A DNA stretch of 64,000 bases from Nitrospira sp. (GCA_020697375.1 JAJFBJ010000005.1:22946-86945), one strand, 5' to 3'. Positions 41,435 through 50,186 are shown, counted from the first letter of the stretch. Notes: generated from the sequence alone by a model not told the origin. Numbers and translations are program-made.

Positions 41435-41956
41435 ATGGCAAGCAAAGCGGTCATGGCATCCGGAGTCGTGGAGATGTTGAAGGAAGATCACAATAAGGTA
41501 AAGGGACTCTTTGAGGAATTTGAATCCGCCGAAGGACGGGAGCGCGCTGAGATTGCCAAAACGGCGATCCAAGAGTTGGAGATTCATGCGGACCTCGAAG
41601 AGCGGCTGATCTATCCGGCGATCCGGCAGGAAATCGATGAAGAGGACATGATGAACGAGGCCGTCGAGGAACATCATCTCGTCCATGTCCTGATTGCCGA
41701 GCTGAAAAAACTCAAACCCAACGACGACAAGTTCAAGGCCAAGTTCAGCGTGTTGAGCGAGCTGGTCAAACATCACATCGAGGAAGAAGAAAACGAGATG
41801 TTGCCGCAGGCCGAGCAGAGCGACATCGATTGGGAAGCGTTGGAGGTCCGCGTGATCAAACGCAAAGAAGCCCTGATGGCGAAATCGACCGGTCGCGGGA
41901 AGAGCAACAGGCGTTCTACTTCACGATCCCGGTCTTCCAGGAAGTCTACCCGTTAA
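41435..41956 (+). CDS. Hemerythrin HHE-domain protein
   Basis: 173 aa from the ATG at 41435, with aaaggag upstream. A four-helix hemerythrin domain binds a di-iron site through His/Glu/Asp: visible ligand-type motifs are LKEDHNKVKGLF, LEIHADLEERLIYPAI, EEHHLVHVLIAEL and HHIEEEENEMLP. A basic Ser/Arg-rich tail (GRGKSNRRSTSRSRSSRKST) follows, which is unusual and might bind nucleic acid or acidic surfaces. Likely roles are oxygen, NO or iron/redox handling. Confidence 0.88.
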   Translation: MASKAVMASGVVEMLKEDHNKVKGLFEEFESAEGRERAEIAKTAIQELEIHADLEERLIYPAIRQEIDEEDMMNEAVEEHHLVHVLIAELKKLKPNDDKFKAKFSVLSELVKHHIEEEENEMLPQAEQSDIDWEALEVRVIKRKEALMAKSTGRGKSNRRSTSRSRSSRKSTR

Positions 41957-42139
41957 CAAGTACGCAATGCGGCCGGTCCCGGCCGTTGACCAGCTCATGC
42001 CTGAAGAGGGCGGCGCCGACGCAGGAGAGCTTGTGGATGGAGACGTTAAGAATCCGTCCATCGGATCATGTTCTGCACCTAAGTAAGCCGCCGTCCACAT
42101 GAAGTGCGACGGCGGCTTCTCCCGCAGTTTCAATCAGCG

Positions 42140-42577
42140 CTACTGAACGGTGATGGAGCCTTGCGTTCTGGCCGGGCCCAGTTTGTCCTCCGACGAAGGC
42201 CGCACCGAGTAGTTCACGGTACCGACCCGTGTGAAGCAGAGGCCTGCGGTTTCATTACTCGCCAATGTGGTGCTGTTGTCGACCCCCATGCCTAAGGCCT
42301 TCGAGAATCCATTGCGACAGGATACGTTATGCTCTAACGGACCGTCGATGGCAATGACGACTGGTTCCTGCCTCTGGTTGATCCAGCGGACTTCGTCACC
42401 TGCCCGCACGATCAACGAATCAGGTGTGATGGTATCTTTCACCACGATGTTTCTGACCATGCCAGTCTTGGTTCCCGTTTCCATTTCAGAGCGGGTGGTG
42501 GATGCCGTGGGTGAACTGGAACAGGCGGTCAGCGATAAAATCGCTAACGCGACCGCCGAATGCGCAATCGTCTTCAT
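42140..42577 (-). CDS. Cupredoxin-fold-like lipoprotein
   Basis: 145 aa from the ATG at 42577 (gaggaggctccc upstream). Lipobox LTAC. Mature domain: VKDTITPDSLIVRAGDEVRW, INQRQEPVVIAI, SCRNGFSKALGMGVDN and GLCFTRVGTVNYSV, a blue-copper-like beta sandwich pattern. The typical copper ligands (His, Cys, His, Met in the C-terminal loop) are not evident. A related gene lies at 49752-50186. Likely periplasmic; function unknown. Confidence 0.7.
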   Translation of the reverse strand: MKTIAHSAVALAILSLTACSSSPTASTTRSEMETGTKTGMVRNIVVKDTITPDSLIVRAGDEVRWINQRQEPVVIAIDGPLEHNVSCRNGFSKALGMGVDNSTTLASNETAGLCFTRVGTVNYSVRPSSEDKLGPARTQGSITVQ

Positions 42578-42775
42578 GGGAGCCTCCTCATTAAACAAGT
42601 AAGAATCCTGCCCTAAGACTTGCCGTCTCATCCGATAGTTTTACAGTACTGAGCGCCCTCACTCTGCCGTACTCGGGAAAGCCCCAGTATGCAACGCGGC
42701 CAGGTCTAGTTATTTAACGAGAGAGGGGATCGTCCATTGATCGGCGCGAATCCGGTTTTATGTTTCGGTTGTAGC

Positions 42776-42890
42776 AGGAGGTTCAAAATGTCCGAGCTGG
42801 ACGGCCTTTTTGAACCTCCTACAGGCTATTCGAAACTATTGCCATACCTGAGAGCGCAGCGCCATATTTGACAATACCGAGTTGCCGCGG
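42776..42890 (+). repeat. Intergenic repeat, partial copy F with perfect terminal hairpin
   Basis: AGGAGGTTCAAAA (42776-42788) is a perfect inverted repeat of TTTTGAACCTCCT (42808-42820), and the loop contains gagctggacggcc as in copy D. The following 70 bp (ggctattcgaaactattgccatacctgagagcgcag...) match the region after copy D. The left half of the family (tgttctcgc...gaggctcaacgtac) is missing. It occupies the 327-bp gap between two lipoprotein genes. Confidence 0.7.
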
Positions 42891-42905
42891 CCTGCGGGAA
42901 GAGCG

Positions 42906-43766
42906 ATGCATCGTCAAATTTCATGCTTAAGATGTTGGTGGCTGTCCTGCTTCGTCGCCTTTTCCTTGCTGCTGAGCGGATGCGCGTTGACGTTCGGATA
43001 TCGGCATGCCGATTGGTTGATTCGCTGGCAACTGGATCATTACCTGGACCTGAATACGGGCCAACGGCGCGACGTCATCCCCCGCGTGAAATCGATATTG
43101 CAGCGACATCGCATGGAAGCGCTTCCGCAGTACGAGCAATTCCTCAAAGACGTGCAGCAGCGCGTCAGCCGCGGACTCACTCGTGAGGATCTCGATTGGA
43201 TTTATGCGTCGTACGAGCGGTTTCGAGCCGATTTATTCGAGCGCGCCGCGCCGGACGGAGGTGTTCTCCTGACGACCGTGACCGACAAGCAGATTCGAAG
43301 CTTCGAGAAGGTCCTGCGCAAGGAGGAGGAAAAGGCCGCGCGGCGACTTCAACGTCCGACCGCAACCAGGCTCGAAGAGCGGGCAAAAATAATACTTGCG
43401 CTGGCGGAAGACTGGATAGGTCCGCTGAGCGCCGAACAAACCGCACGTATTCGGGATTGGAGCCTGTCATTGCCCGACACGCAGCCCGCATGGTGGCAAT
43501 ACCGGCAGCAGCGTCATCGTGAATTACTGGCCTTGCTCCACCACCACGGACCACCCGATGAGGTGAGCCAGGCCTTGCGCGTGATGTTCGTCTTTCCCGA
43601 AAGAAGTGCCCCGCGTTCCTATCTCGACAAGGTGAAAGACCTGCGGGAGGGACTCACGACCATGGTATTGGGGATCGATCAATTGGCGACATTCAAGCAG
43701 CGTCGAAAAGCCGTGGCGACCGTTCAAAAGATGATCGATGACATTCATGGCTTGCAAACCGGATGA
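42906..43766 (+). CDS. DUF6279-type lipoprotein
   Basis: About 286 aa from the ATG at 42906. Signal peptide with lipobox LLSGC. The mature N-terminus YRHADWLIRWQLDHYLDLNT and QRRDVIPRVKSILQRHRMEALPQY (Asp-Trp-Leu, Gln-Arg-Arg, Arg-His) fit the DUF6279 lipoprotein family. The rest is helical and highly charged (EKVLRKEEEKAARRLQ). Function unknown. An upstream TTG at 42882 would add eight residues with no better ribosome-binding site. Confidence 0.75.
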   Translation: MHRQISCLRCWWLSCFVAFSLLLSGCALTFGYRHADWLIRWQLDHYLDLNTGQRRDVIPRVKSILQRHRMEALPQYEQFLKDVQQRVSRGLTREDLDWIYASYERFRADLFERAAPDGGVLLTTVTDKQIRSFEKVLRKEEEKAARRLQRPTATRLEERAKIILALAEDWIGPLSAEQTARIRDWSLSLPDTQPAWWQYRQQRHRELLALLHHHGPPDEVSQALRVMFVFPERSAPRSYLDKVKDLREGLTTMVLGIDQLATFKQRRKAVATVQKMIDDIHGLQTG

Positions 43767-43810
43767 TATCGATGAAGATCAAGTCGGGGGAAATGGGCAT
43801 TCGGTGGAGG

Positions 43811-44851
43811 CTAGGACGCAGAGGACTCGCGCCGATAATAGAGATCCAGCCATGGGGCGGTCACCAGGTCGTTCATATGAAATATCTGCTCGGTTCTATA
43901 CAGCATGGCGCCAAGAATTTTGATGAGGCGCTCTTCCCAGGCTGCCCAGGTTTTGGTGTGGTGATCCGATAGAGTCACCAATTGGTCCGGCTGCCAGGCC
44001 TCAGGCCGCAATCCGTAGCCGGCCATCAATCGATCGATTCCCGCTCTGTTATATCCGTACAGATAAGGAAACATGAGCAGGTTATTCCAGGCCATGGCTC
44101 GTGTCACCCACTCTTTCCGCCAGTCGCCGGGTCGTCTCAGAAGGCTGACCATCAATTTAAAGCAAACCCCGTTGGGAATGCGCAGGGCAAGGATGCCCCG
44201 AGGACGCAGGAGACCCATGATCCGGGCGAGCGTGGGATGGGGATCGGGAAGTTGATCGAACGTATTCCATATCGCCACGGCATCGCAAGACCGGGGAGCG
44301 AGTTCCACATCATCGACTGTACCTCGGTAGACCCGCAGCCCGCGGGCTCGACAAAATGCGCTGACGTCTTCTCCGGGGTCGACACCCAGGATATTCCATC
44401 CGCGCTCCTGACCTGCGAAGAGGAAACTTCCTGCAAAGCTTCCAAGCTCCACTACCATGGGGATGGAGGCGTGAGGCAATAATCGTTCAATGTTCCTGGC
44501 GCGTTGGCGTGAGTCGGGGAGCTGAAGATGGTGAATGGCCTGCAATCGCTGGGGAGCGTAGCGGTCGGCCGCATAATGCTTGGTGATCTGGTCATCAGCG
44601 GGCCGCGGGTAACGAAAGATCAGGCCGCAATGGTCACACTCCACGATATCCGTCAGATAGCCTTGGGAAAATTGCACGCGGTCGGCCAGAAGGGAGGAGG
44701 GAATCGTGCCGTCCGGGCCTCGGTTTAACCGCCGTGAGTGAAACGCGCGAAGAAACTCCTGCTGTTCCCGTAGCTCGCTTCCGCTGCACAACACATGATG
44801 GCTCTTTTCACCGCAGACCACGCAGGCGTCCGGCTGTCTTTCATGTTGCAT
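43811..44851 (-). CDS. SAM-dependent methyltransferase with zinc-ribbon-like N-terminus
   Basis: 346 aa. An N-terminal pair of CxxC motifs (CVVCGEK near residue 10 and CDHCGLIFRYPRP near 72) probably binds zinc. It is followed by a class I methyltransferase core: motif I VVELGSFAGSF, acidic motif II ILGVDPGEDV, and FDQLPDPHPTLARIMGLLRP with the post-motif LALRIPNG. This architecture occurs in sugar C-methyltransferases and in surface-polysaccharide clusters, but no such cluster is nearby. Confidence 0.8.
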   Translation of the reverse strand: MQHERQPDACVVCGEKSHHVLCSGSELREQQEFLRAFHSRRLNRGPDGTIPSSLLADRVQFSQGYLTDIVECDHCGLIFRYPRPADDQITKHYAADRYAPQRLQAIHHLQLPDSRQRARNIERLLPHASIPMVVELGSFAGSFLFAGQERGWNILGVDPGEDVSAFCRARGLRVYRGTVDDVELAPRSCDAVAIWNTFDQLPDPHPTLARIMGLLRPRGILALRIPNGVCFKLMVSLLRRPGDWRKEWVTRAMAWNNLLMFPYLYGYNRAGIDRLMAGYGLRPEAWQPDQLVTLSDHHTKTWAAWEERLIKILGAMLYRTEQIFHMNDLVTAPWLDLYYRRESSAS

Positions 44852-44899
44852 AAGGCTTACATACCGTGCCTGTGAGACGGCTGAAGGATTCTTCGTTAT

Positions 44900-44980
44900 T
44901 TAGAAACCGATGACTCCGAACAACCACAGCAACAATACAAGACTCAATGGCACGCCGAGCAGCCAGAGAAGGATAGGCAT
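44900..44980 (-). CDS. 26-aa membrane microprotein
   Basis: ATG at 44980 preceded by aaagggag (7-nt spacing). The product MPILLWLLGVPLSLVLLLWL then FGVIGF is a single hydrophobic helix with a conserved-looking Gly-Val-Pro kink. Very short hydrophobic proteins of this type are widespread in Gram-negative genomes and often escape annotation. It lies 48 bp upstream of the methyltransferase gene on the same strand. Confidence 0.5.
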   Translation of the reverse strand: MPILLWLLGVPLSLVLLLWLFGVIGF

Positions 44981-45520
44981 GACCCGTCTCCCTTTCGTGA
45001 GGTGATTAAGATCGGGGAGGAAAAGACAGCGGCAAAGTCTCCGGGTGCTTTTCCCCACCGATAGAGCGGACAATTCCGATTGGTCCGGCGGAAGTGTGCG
45101 CTACTACTCACAACATGCAACGGAGCATGGAACGGAGGTACTAGGAGTAGCCCTGGATCCATCGATCCCCTTGACTCAGAAGGAAGGGAGGCCTATCTTC
45201 TTCTAGTGGGAGGAGTTAACGCCCCGGGGGAATATTGACATGAAGGGGATCGAGCGCTGAGGATGGTGTGCATGACCGGCTCGTACCGGGAAGCCTGAAG
45301 TCCTCCCGAGATCTCCGCCGTATCTACCTCTCCTCGGTAGGTGCGTCCTCCTCCCACCTAATCGTCGCCTTGCCGGTTGCGCCTGTCCTTTCCGCCCTTC
45401 GTGAATCCATTCAAAGGCTTGACTCTCGCGTCCGTTCCCTGTACAGGACCGTAAGCTACGTATCGTTCTGTGTGACAGGTTTCAAGCCGTCCTTTGTGGA
45501 TCGCTTGCTTGAGAGGTTGA
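44981..45520. other. About 540-bp region without a supported gene
   Basis: Upstream spacer of the topoisomerase VI genes. ORFs of up to about 100 aa (for example 45268-45579) have no ribosome-binding site or recognisable domain and overlap the topoisomerase start. No tRNA and no repeat copy are present. Likely contains the promoter for topoisomerase VI and the divergent microprotein. Confidence 0.4.
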
Positions 45521-47626
45521 ATGACCATAAAGAAATTTCTTGCATCCGCTCCATCGAATGCATCCCAATCCTCCACTGAATCCGCCGTCTCTGAACCGAC
45601 CGTTTCGCGAAGGAACATACCCGTTGGAAAGAAACCATCTTCCACGATCACGGCGGTGGAAATGGGCGCGCGCCAGCGGGAGATTTCCGTCTCCGAGTTT
45701 TTTACGAAGAACCGTCATCTTCTCGGGTTCGACAATCCCAGGAAGGCCTTGCTCACCTGTGTGAAAGAAGCCGTGGACAATGCCCTGGACGCCTGCGAAG
45801 AAGCGGGCATTCTCCCTGAGGTAACCGTAAAGCTTGAAACGGCGATGGAGGGACAGGCTCCGGTGGCATTGAGCCAGGCGACACGTTTTCGAATCACCGT
45901 CACCGACAATGGACCAGGCATTGTCCGGCAGCAAATACCGCGCATTTTTGCCAAGCTGCTGTATGGCTCGAAATTTCACCGCATGCGCATGAGCCGGGGG
46001 CAGCAAGGCATCGGAATTTCAGCCGCCGGCATGTACGGTCAGCTGACGACCGGCAAGCCGGTCAAGGTAATCTCCAGGACGGGCCCGCGCGCGGCGGCGC
46101 ATTATTTTGAAGTACAGATCGACACGAAGAAAAATGAGCCGCTGGTGCACGAGAACAGACAAATCGACTGGCCGCAGCCACGCGGGACGGAAGTGGCGAT
46201 CGAAGTGGAAGGGCGGTATCAAAAGGGTCGCACCTCGGTGGATGAATGGCTGGAACAGACATCGATCGCCAATCCGCATGTCCGGTTGGTCTACCACAGC
46301 CCGGAAGGGGAGACGAAGGAATATCCGCGCACCTATCATGAGTTGCCGCCCTCCCCGAAGGAAATCAAGCCGCATCCCTATGGGATCGAATTCGGCGCGT
46401 TGCTCAAGATGTTGCAGGATACGAAGAGCCATACCGTGGCGAGTTTCCTGGCGAGCGATTTTTGCCGTGTCTCGCCGGCCCTGGCCGATGATATGTGCAA
46501 AACAGCGAAGCTCTCGCCGCAGGCGAAGCCTCGCGGGGTGAAGCACCAGGCTGCGGAGATCCTCTACAAGACGATACAGGCGACCAAGATCATGGCGCCT
46601 CCGACGAACTGCATTTCGCCGATCGGCGAGAAAGCGATTCTTTCCGGCCTGTACAAACAGATCAAAGGCGAGTTCTATACGGCCGTGAGCCGTCCACCGG
46701 CCGTGTATCGCGGGAATCCCTTTATCATCGAAGCGGGTCTTGCGTTCGGGAAAGGGCCGGAAGAAGCGGCCAAACCGCAACGGGCCGCCGTGCCGTTGGC
46801 GGAGGGCGAGGGGCAGGATGATGATAGCGAGCAGGCGCGGGTGATTCGCTATGCCAACCGGGTGCCGTTGCTCTTTCAACAATCGGCCTGCGCGACCTTC
46901 AAGGCCGTACTCAACACCACATGGCGCAATTATGGCATGAGCCAATCACGCGGAGCGCTTCCGGCCGGACCGATGGTGATTTTCGTCCATATGGCCTCCG
47001 TATGGGTTCCATTCACGAGCGAGTCGAAGGAAGCCATCGCCGATTACGATGAAATCCAAAAGGAGATCACACTCGCGCTGCGCGAGGCGGGCCGCCGGCT
47101 GGGCATCTTCCTGCGGCGAAGGGAACGGGCCGCCAGTGAATTCCGGCGGCGGAATATTTTCGATCTCTATATCCAGGAAGTGGTGGAAGCCTGCAACCGG
47201 CTGAAGGGCGGCTCACTGCCCATGGAGAAACTGAAAGGGCAGCTGCACAAGATCGCCAGTTCACGGACGGGTGGTCTCAAGACCGACGAAGCCTTGGGCA
47301 AAACCGGCGGCGGCCCTGAAGGGTTGCCCCATTCCATCATCGTGACGCCGGAAGGAATCGAAGGTGAAACGGAGGTCGCACAGCAGACTTCCGTCGTTGC
47401 AGCTCCTTCCAACGAGTTTGTACAAGGCGAAGGCATCAAGCAAATGAAAGCGCCCGTGAAATCCATACGAGTCGAAGCAACCAGGATTGAAAACGGCAGG
47501 GGTACAGGCGCCACCGTTCAGAAGACGAAGGTCAGGCGCTCCAAGCCATCGATTGCAGGCGCGAGGGCCGGCAAAAAGGCCGCGCCTCGTATGAGAAGGA
47601 CCCCCAAGGCCCGCACAAGGAAATAG
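45521..47626 (+). CDS. top6B: DNA topoisomerase VI subunit B
   Basis: 701 aa. The ATPase subunit of a type IIB topoisomerase. The GHKL ATP-binding domain shows the N box LTCVKEAVDNALDACEEAG (Asn87), DNGPGI, and the G-rich lid RGQQGIGISAAGMYGQ. The H2TH and transducer domains follow (TKIMAPPTNCISPIGEKAIL). The last about 110 residues form a basic, low-complexity tail (KAARMRRTP-type sequence, ends PKARTRK) longer than usual. This family is typical of archaea and plants and found in few bacteria. Intact and paired with subunit A 8 bp downstream. Confidence 0.93.
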   Translation: MTIKKFLASAPSNASQSSTESAVSEPTVSRRNIPVGKKPSSTITAVEMGARQREISVSEFFTKNRHLLGFDNPRKALLTCVKEAVDNALDACEEAGILPEVTVKLETAMEGQAPVALSQATRFRITVTDNGPGIVRQQIPRIFAKLLYGSKFHRMRMSRGQQGIGISAAGMYGQLTTGKPVKVISRTGPRAAAHYFEVQIDTKKNEPLVHENRQIDWPQPRGTEVAIEVEGRYQKGRTSVDEWLEQTSIANPHVRLVYHSPEGETKEYPRTYHELPPSPKEIKPHPYGIEFGALLKMLQDTKSHTVASFLASDFCRVSPALADDMCKTAKLSPQAKPRGVKHQAAEILYKTIQATKIMAPPTNCISPIGEKAILSGLYKQIKGEFYTAVSRPPAVYRGNPFIIEAGLAFGKGPEEAAKPQRAAVPLAEGEGQDDDSEQARVIRYANRVPLLFQQSACATFKAVLNTTWRNYGMSQSRGALPAGPMVIFVHMASVWVPFTSESKEAIADYDEIQKEITLALREAGRRLGIFLRRRERAASEFRRRNIFDLYIQEVVEACNRLKGGSLPMEKLKGQLHKIASSRTGGLKTDEALGKTGGGPEGLPHSIIVTPEGIEGETEVAQQTSVVAAPSNEFVQGEGIKQMKAPVKSIRVEATRIENGRGTGATVQKTKVRRSKPSIAGARAGKKAAPRMRRTPKARTRK

Positions 47627-47634
47627 GACCGACT

Positions 47635-48741
47635 ATGGCTCAGAGGAAACCGAAGAAGAACGGGGCGGTGGAGAAAAAACTCATCGGCATGGCCGATGTG
47701 GTCATTTCGGCGGCGCAGCGCTCGCAAGATCCGACATTTGCGATTCCGATCCGGGCGCTCTCGAACGTGTCGTTCAACCCTCGCAGAGGATTGATCGAGA
47801 TGGGCGACAAGAAGCAGGCCCGATCTTTTTTTAACGTCGGCATGGCTAAGAAGTTCATGCAGACCATGCTCGTCGCCGATGCGCTTTCCGAGCTTCAGCG
47901 CGCCGACCTGACCACCTCATTGAGGGAAATCTATTATCGGACGAAACATACGATCCAGGATTCGCATGAGAATACCTTTGATACGCAGGATGAGTCCGAT
48001 CCGATCATCGAAGATCTGGAGGTCTCGCTGGTTGCCCTGCGGGAAGAACTGCATGTGCGGGCGGAAAACAGCGGCAGCATCGTGGGGCCCGTGGTGTTCG
48101 GCGATGACGGCGATCGGGTCGATTGCGCGAAGCTCGGCAAGGGCGGGTATTCCGTGCCTTCGATCGTCGAGCCGGAATATTTGGAGATTCGCCGCTGCAC
48201 GGCAGACTTTCTGCTGTTGGTCGAAAAAGGCACCCAGTGGAACCGGCTGTCCGAAGACAAGTTCTGGCGGCGCTACAACTGCGTGCTGCTTACAGGGAAC
48301 GGCCAGCCTCCGCGCGGTGTCCGCCGATTGGCTCGACGGCTTCACGAGGAGCATCGGTTACCGGTCTACGTGCTGGTCGATAACGATCCCTGGGGCTACT
48401 ACATTTACTCGGTGGTAAAGCAGGGATCGATCAACCTGGCGTTTGAAAGCCAGCGCATGGCGATTCCCAAAGCCAAGTTCATCGGCCTCTCCAGCGCCGA
48501 TCCGGAGCATTATGAGCTGCCTCGCAATGTGGGCATCAAATTGAACGAGAAGGACATCGTTCGCGCGAAGGAGCTGCTGAACTATCGATGGTTTCAAAAG
48601 CCGGCCTGGCAGGAGGAGATCAAGCGTATGCTGGCAAGCGGCCTCAAGTATGAGCTGGACGCGCTGGCGAACAAAGATTTCCAATACCTGACCAAGAAAT
48701 TTCTGCCGCGGAAATTGAAGGAAAAAGATTGGTTGGATTAG
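47635..48741 (+). CDS. top6A: DNA topoisomerase VI subunit A
   Basis: 368 aa, Spo11-like DNA cleavage subunit. The 5Y-CAP domain carries the catalytic tyrosine in SLREIYYRTKHT (Tyr100/101), and the Toprim domain has Glu197 in LLLVEKGTQW and the DxD pair Asp249/Asp251 in VLVDNDPWGYY. All catalytic elements are present, so together with subunit B it should be a functional A2B2 enzyme that relaxes and decatenates DNA. Confidence 0.94.
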   Translation: MAQRKPKKNGAVEKKLIGMADVVISAAQRSQDPTFAIPIRALSNVSFNPRRGLIEMGDKKQARSFFNVGMAKKFMQTMLVADALSELQRADLTTSLREIYYRTKHTIQDSHENTFDTQDESDPIIEDLEVSLVALREELHVRAENSGSIVGPVVFGDDGDRVDCAKLGKGGYSVPSIVEPEYLEIRRCTADFLLLVEKGTQWNRLSEDKFWRRYNCVLLTGNGQPPRGVRRLARRLHEEHRLPVYVLVDNDPWGYYIYSVVKQGSINLAFESQRMAIPKAKFIGLSSADPEHYELPRNVGIKLNEKDIVRAKELLNYRWFQKPAWQEEIKRMLASGLKYELDALANKDFQYLTKKFLPRKLKEKDWLD

Positions 48742-48825
48742 CCCGGACTTGGGAACCGGCCTGATTTACAATCGACGCGCTGCCGAGGAGAATAGTCTGC
48801 GATTCCTATTTCGAGAGGCCGGAAC

Positions 48826-49131
48826 ATGAACATGTTGATGCTGGTATTTCGCTCGTCGCTCAAAGAACGAATCCATGTTCTGTTGGAGCAGTGCGATGTC
48901 CGCGCGTACACCGAAATGCCTGAGACGATCGGAGCGGGACAGACCGGACCGGCCGAAGGAGTCTCCTTTTATCCCGGCGTCAACAGTGTCATCATGGTTG
49001 CAATGGACGATGTCCATGCAGAACGGGTCGAGCAGGCCGTCAAGGACTGGTGTGCCGATGTGATTCAACGCCATGGTGGACAGAAGCCTTCGATCCGGGT
49101 ATTCAGCTGGCCCTGCAGGCAGTTGATCTAG
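48826..49131 (+). CDS. PII-like small protein
   Basis: 101 aa. The ferredoxin-like fold pattern (MLMLVFRSSLKERIHVLLEQ, PETIGAGQTGPAEG, YPGVNSVIMVAMDD, VEQAVKDWC) resembles PII-like and DUF3240-type proteins that bind nucleotides or metals as trimers. The classical PII T-loop tyrosine is not present. Two candidate ATGs (48826, 48832); the first is reported. Lies 84 bp after topoisomerase VI subunit A, but no functional connection is evident. Confidence 0.65.
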   Translation: MNMLMLVFRSSLKERIHVLLEQCDVRAYTEMPETIGAGQTGPAEGVSFYPGVNSVIMVAMDDVHAERVEQAVKDWCADVIQRHGGQKPSIRVFSWPCRQLI

Positions 49132-49132
49132 C

Positions 49133-49200
49133 AGGAGGGTGAATAAGCCCGCCGGCGTTATTCTCGCATCGCTCAGAGGCCAACGTACGGCGCATCGTAC
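49133..49200 (+). repeat. Intergenic repeat, partial copy G (left end only)
   Basis: aggagggtgaataagcccgccggcgttattctcgcatcgctcagaggccaacgtac corresponds to the left half of copy D (aggatgctgaaaaagtccgccagcgttgttctcgcatcgcgcagaggctcaacgtac) with scattered substitutions. The right end and the hairpin module are missing. It begins right at the stop of the PII-like gene. Confidence 0.65.
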
Positions 49201-49272
49201 CATCCACTGTCTCCATGTGTTCAGAGGAGCCGAAATAGTGTTTTAACCGCTTGTTGATCGAAAGGAGGGCCC

Positions 49273-49695
49273 GTGGACCGGCATGGCTGGATGATTAGGC
49301 AACGGAGGAAGCCGACAGTCTGCATTTTGGGAGTATGCGCGTCGATGCTGATACTGCCGTGGGTCTGTGCGGCTCAGGCCCCCCCTCTTCCATCCGTGCA
49401 GCAAAGGCCGCCGGGACAGAATCCGCAGCCACAGGGAACCGTGCCTCTTCCGAATACCATTACGCAATCCTCATCCGTTTCTTCGACGGCCTCCGGGGCC
49501 AGCGCGCCGCAAAGCGTGACCGTTCCTTCCAGCCTGAGTAAGTCTTTCGGGACGATCGGCAGAGGACTACCGGGCATGACGGGGGGGCCTCCGCTCACGG
49601 CCCCGATGGGATCTCAGGATCCGTCGCCCGGCTTTATGCTGCCAACTACCATTCCACCGCTGTTCTGCGATCCGGCAGTGAACATTCCTTGTTAG
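49273..49695 (+). CDS. Secreted Pro/Ser-rich protein
   Basis: 140 aa from GTG 49273, with a strong Shine-Dalgarno (aaaggaggg) 5 nt upstream. Signal peptide with hydrophobic core CILGVCASMLILPWV and likely cleavage at CAAQA. The mature part is low-complexity, rich in Pro, Ser, Gly and Gln, and ends LFCDPAVNIPC with two cysteines. No fold is recognised; it is probably a disordered periplasmic or extracellular protein. Confidence 0.65.
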   Translation: MDRHGWMIRQRRKPTVCILGVCASMLILPWVCAAQAPPLPSVQQRPPGQNPQPQGTVPLPNTITQSSSVSSTASGASAPQSVTVPSSLSKSFGTIGRGLPGMTGGPPLTAPMGSQDPSPGFMLPTTIPPLFCDPAVNIPC

Positions 49696-49751
49696 GGAGC
49701 AGTTGCGGACAGATCTATTTCCCTGGAAGCGCATGGATTCGAGAGGAAGGG

Positions 49752-50186
49752 TCAGGAGGTGCGTCGCGACGAATCGGACGGTTCGACGCGGATGCTTCCC
49801 GTCGGTGTCATGGCGCCTTGGGGGTTGTTGACATCGAGCCAGACGTTGAAACGCATGGTGGTGGGTTTCGAAAAGCAGAGGCTGACGTACTGCATCGGAG
49901 CGATCGTGACTGTATCCTGCAGCACTCCGAGTTGGGAAAAACCTTTGCCGCAGGCGACCAGATCTAATCCCATGTCTCCCAGCATCCGCAGGCGGACCGG
50001 GTGTTGATTCAGATTTTGCCAGCGTATTTCATCGCCGATCTGCACGATCATGTGGCGCGGCGCGACCTCCGTCCGAATATTGAAATACCGGATCGTTCCC
50101 GTGAGGCTTGCGCCGGGTGTTGAACTGCAACCAACCTCTAAGCCGGCCGTGAGCAGGATGAAGAAGATCCAAACCACAGGAAGCAT
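49752..50186 (-). CDS. Cupredoxin-fold-like lipoprotein, relative of the 42140 gene
   Basis: 144 aa from the ATG at 50186 (aggatcgcgc upstream); the frame stays open to 50402 but a clean lipoprotein signal begins at 50186 (MLPVVWIFFILLTAGLEVGC). Mature region IRTEVAPRHMIVQIGDEIRW, NLNQHPVRLRML, ACGKGFSQLGVLQ and SLCFSKPTTMRF aligns by eye with the 42140-42577 product (GDEVRW, QEPV, CRNGFSK, LCFTR). Copper ligands are again not obvious. Confidence 0.7.
   Translation of the reverse strand: MLPVVWIFFILLTAGLEVGCSSTPGASLTGTIRYFNIRTEVAPRHMIVQIGDEIRWQNLNQHPVRLRMLGDMGLDLVACGKGFSQLGVLQDTVTIAPMQYVSLCFSKPTTMRFNVWLDVNNPQGAMTPTGSIRVEPSDSSRRTS

Noticed and set aside
46019..46945. 308-aa minus-strand ORF opposite top6B
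   Set aside because: Arg-rich shadow of a clearly assigned gene.
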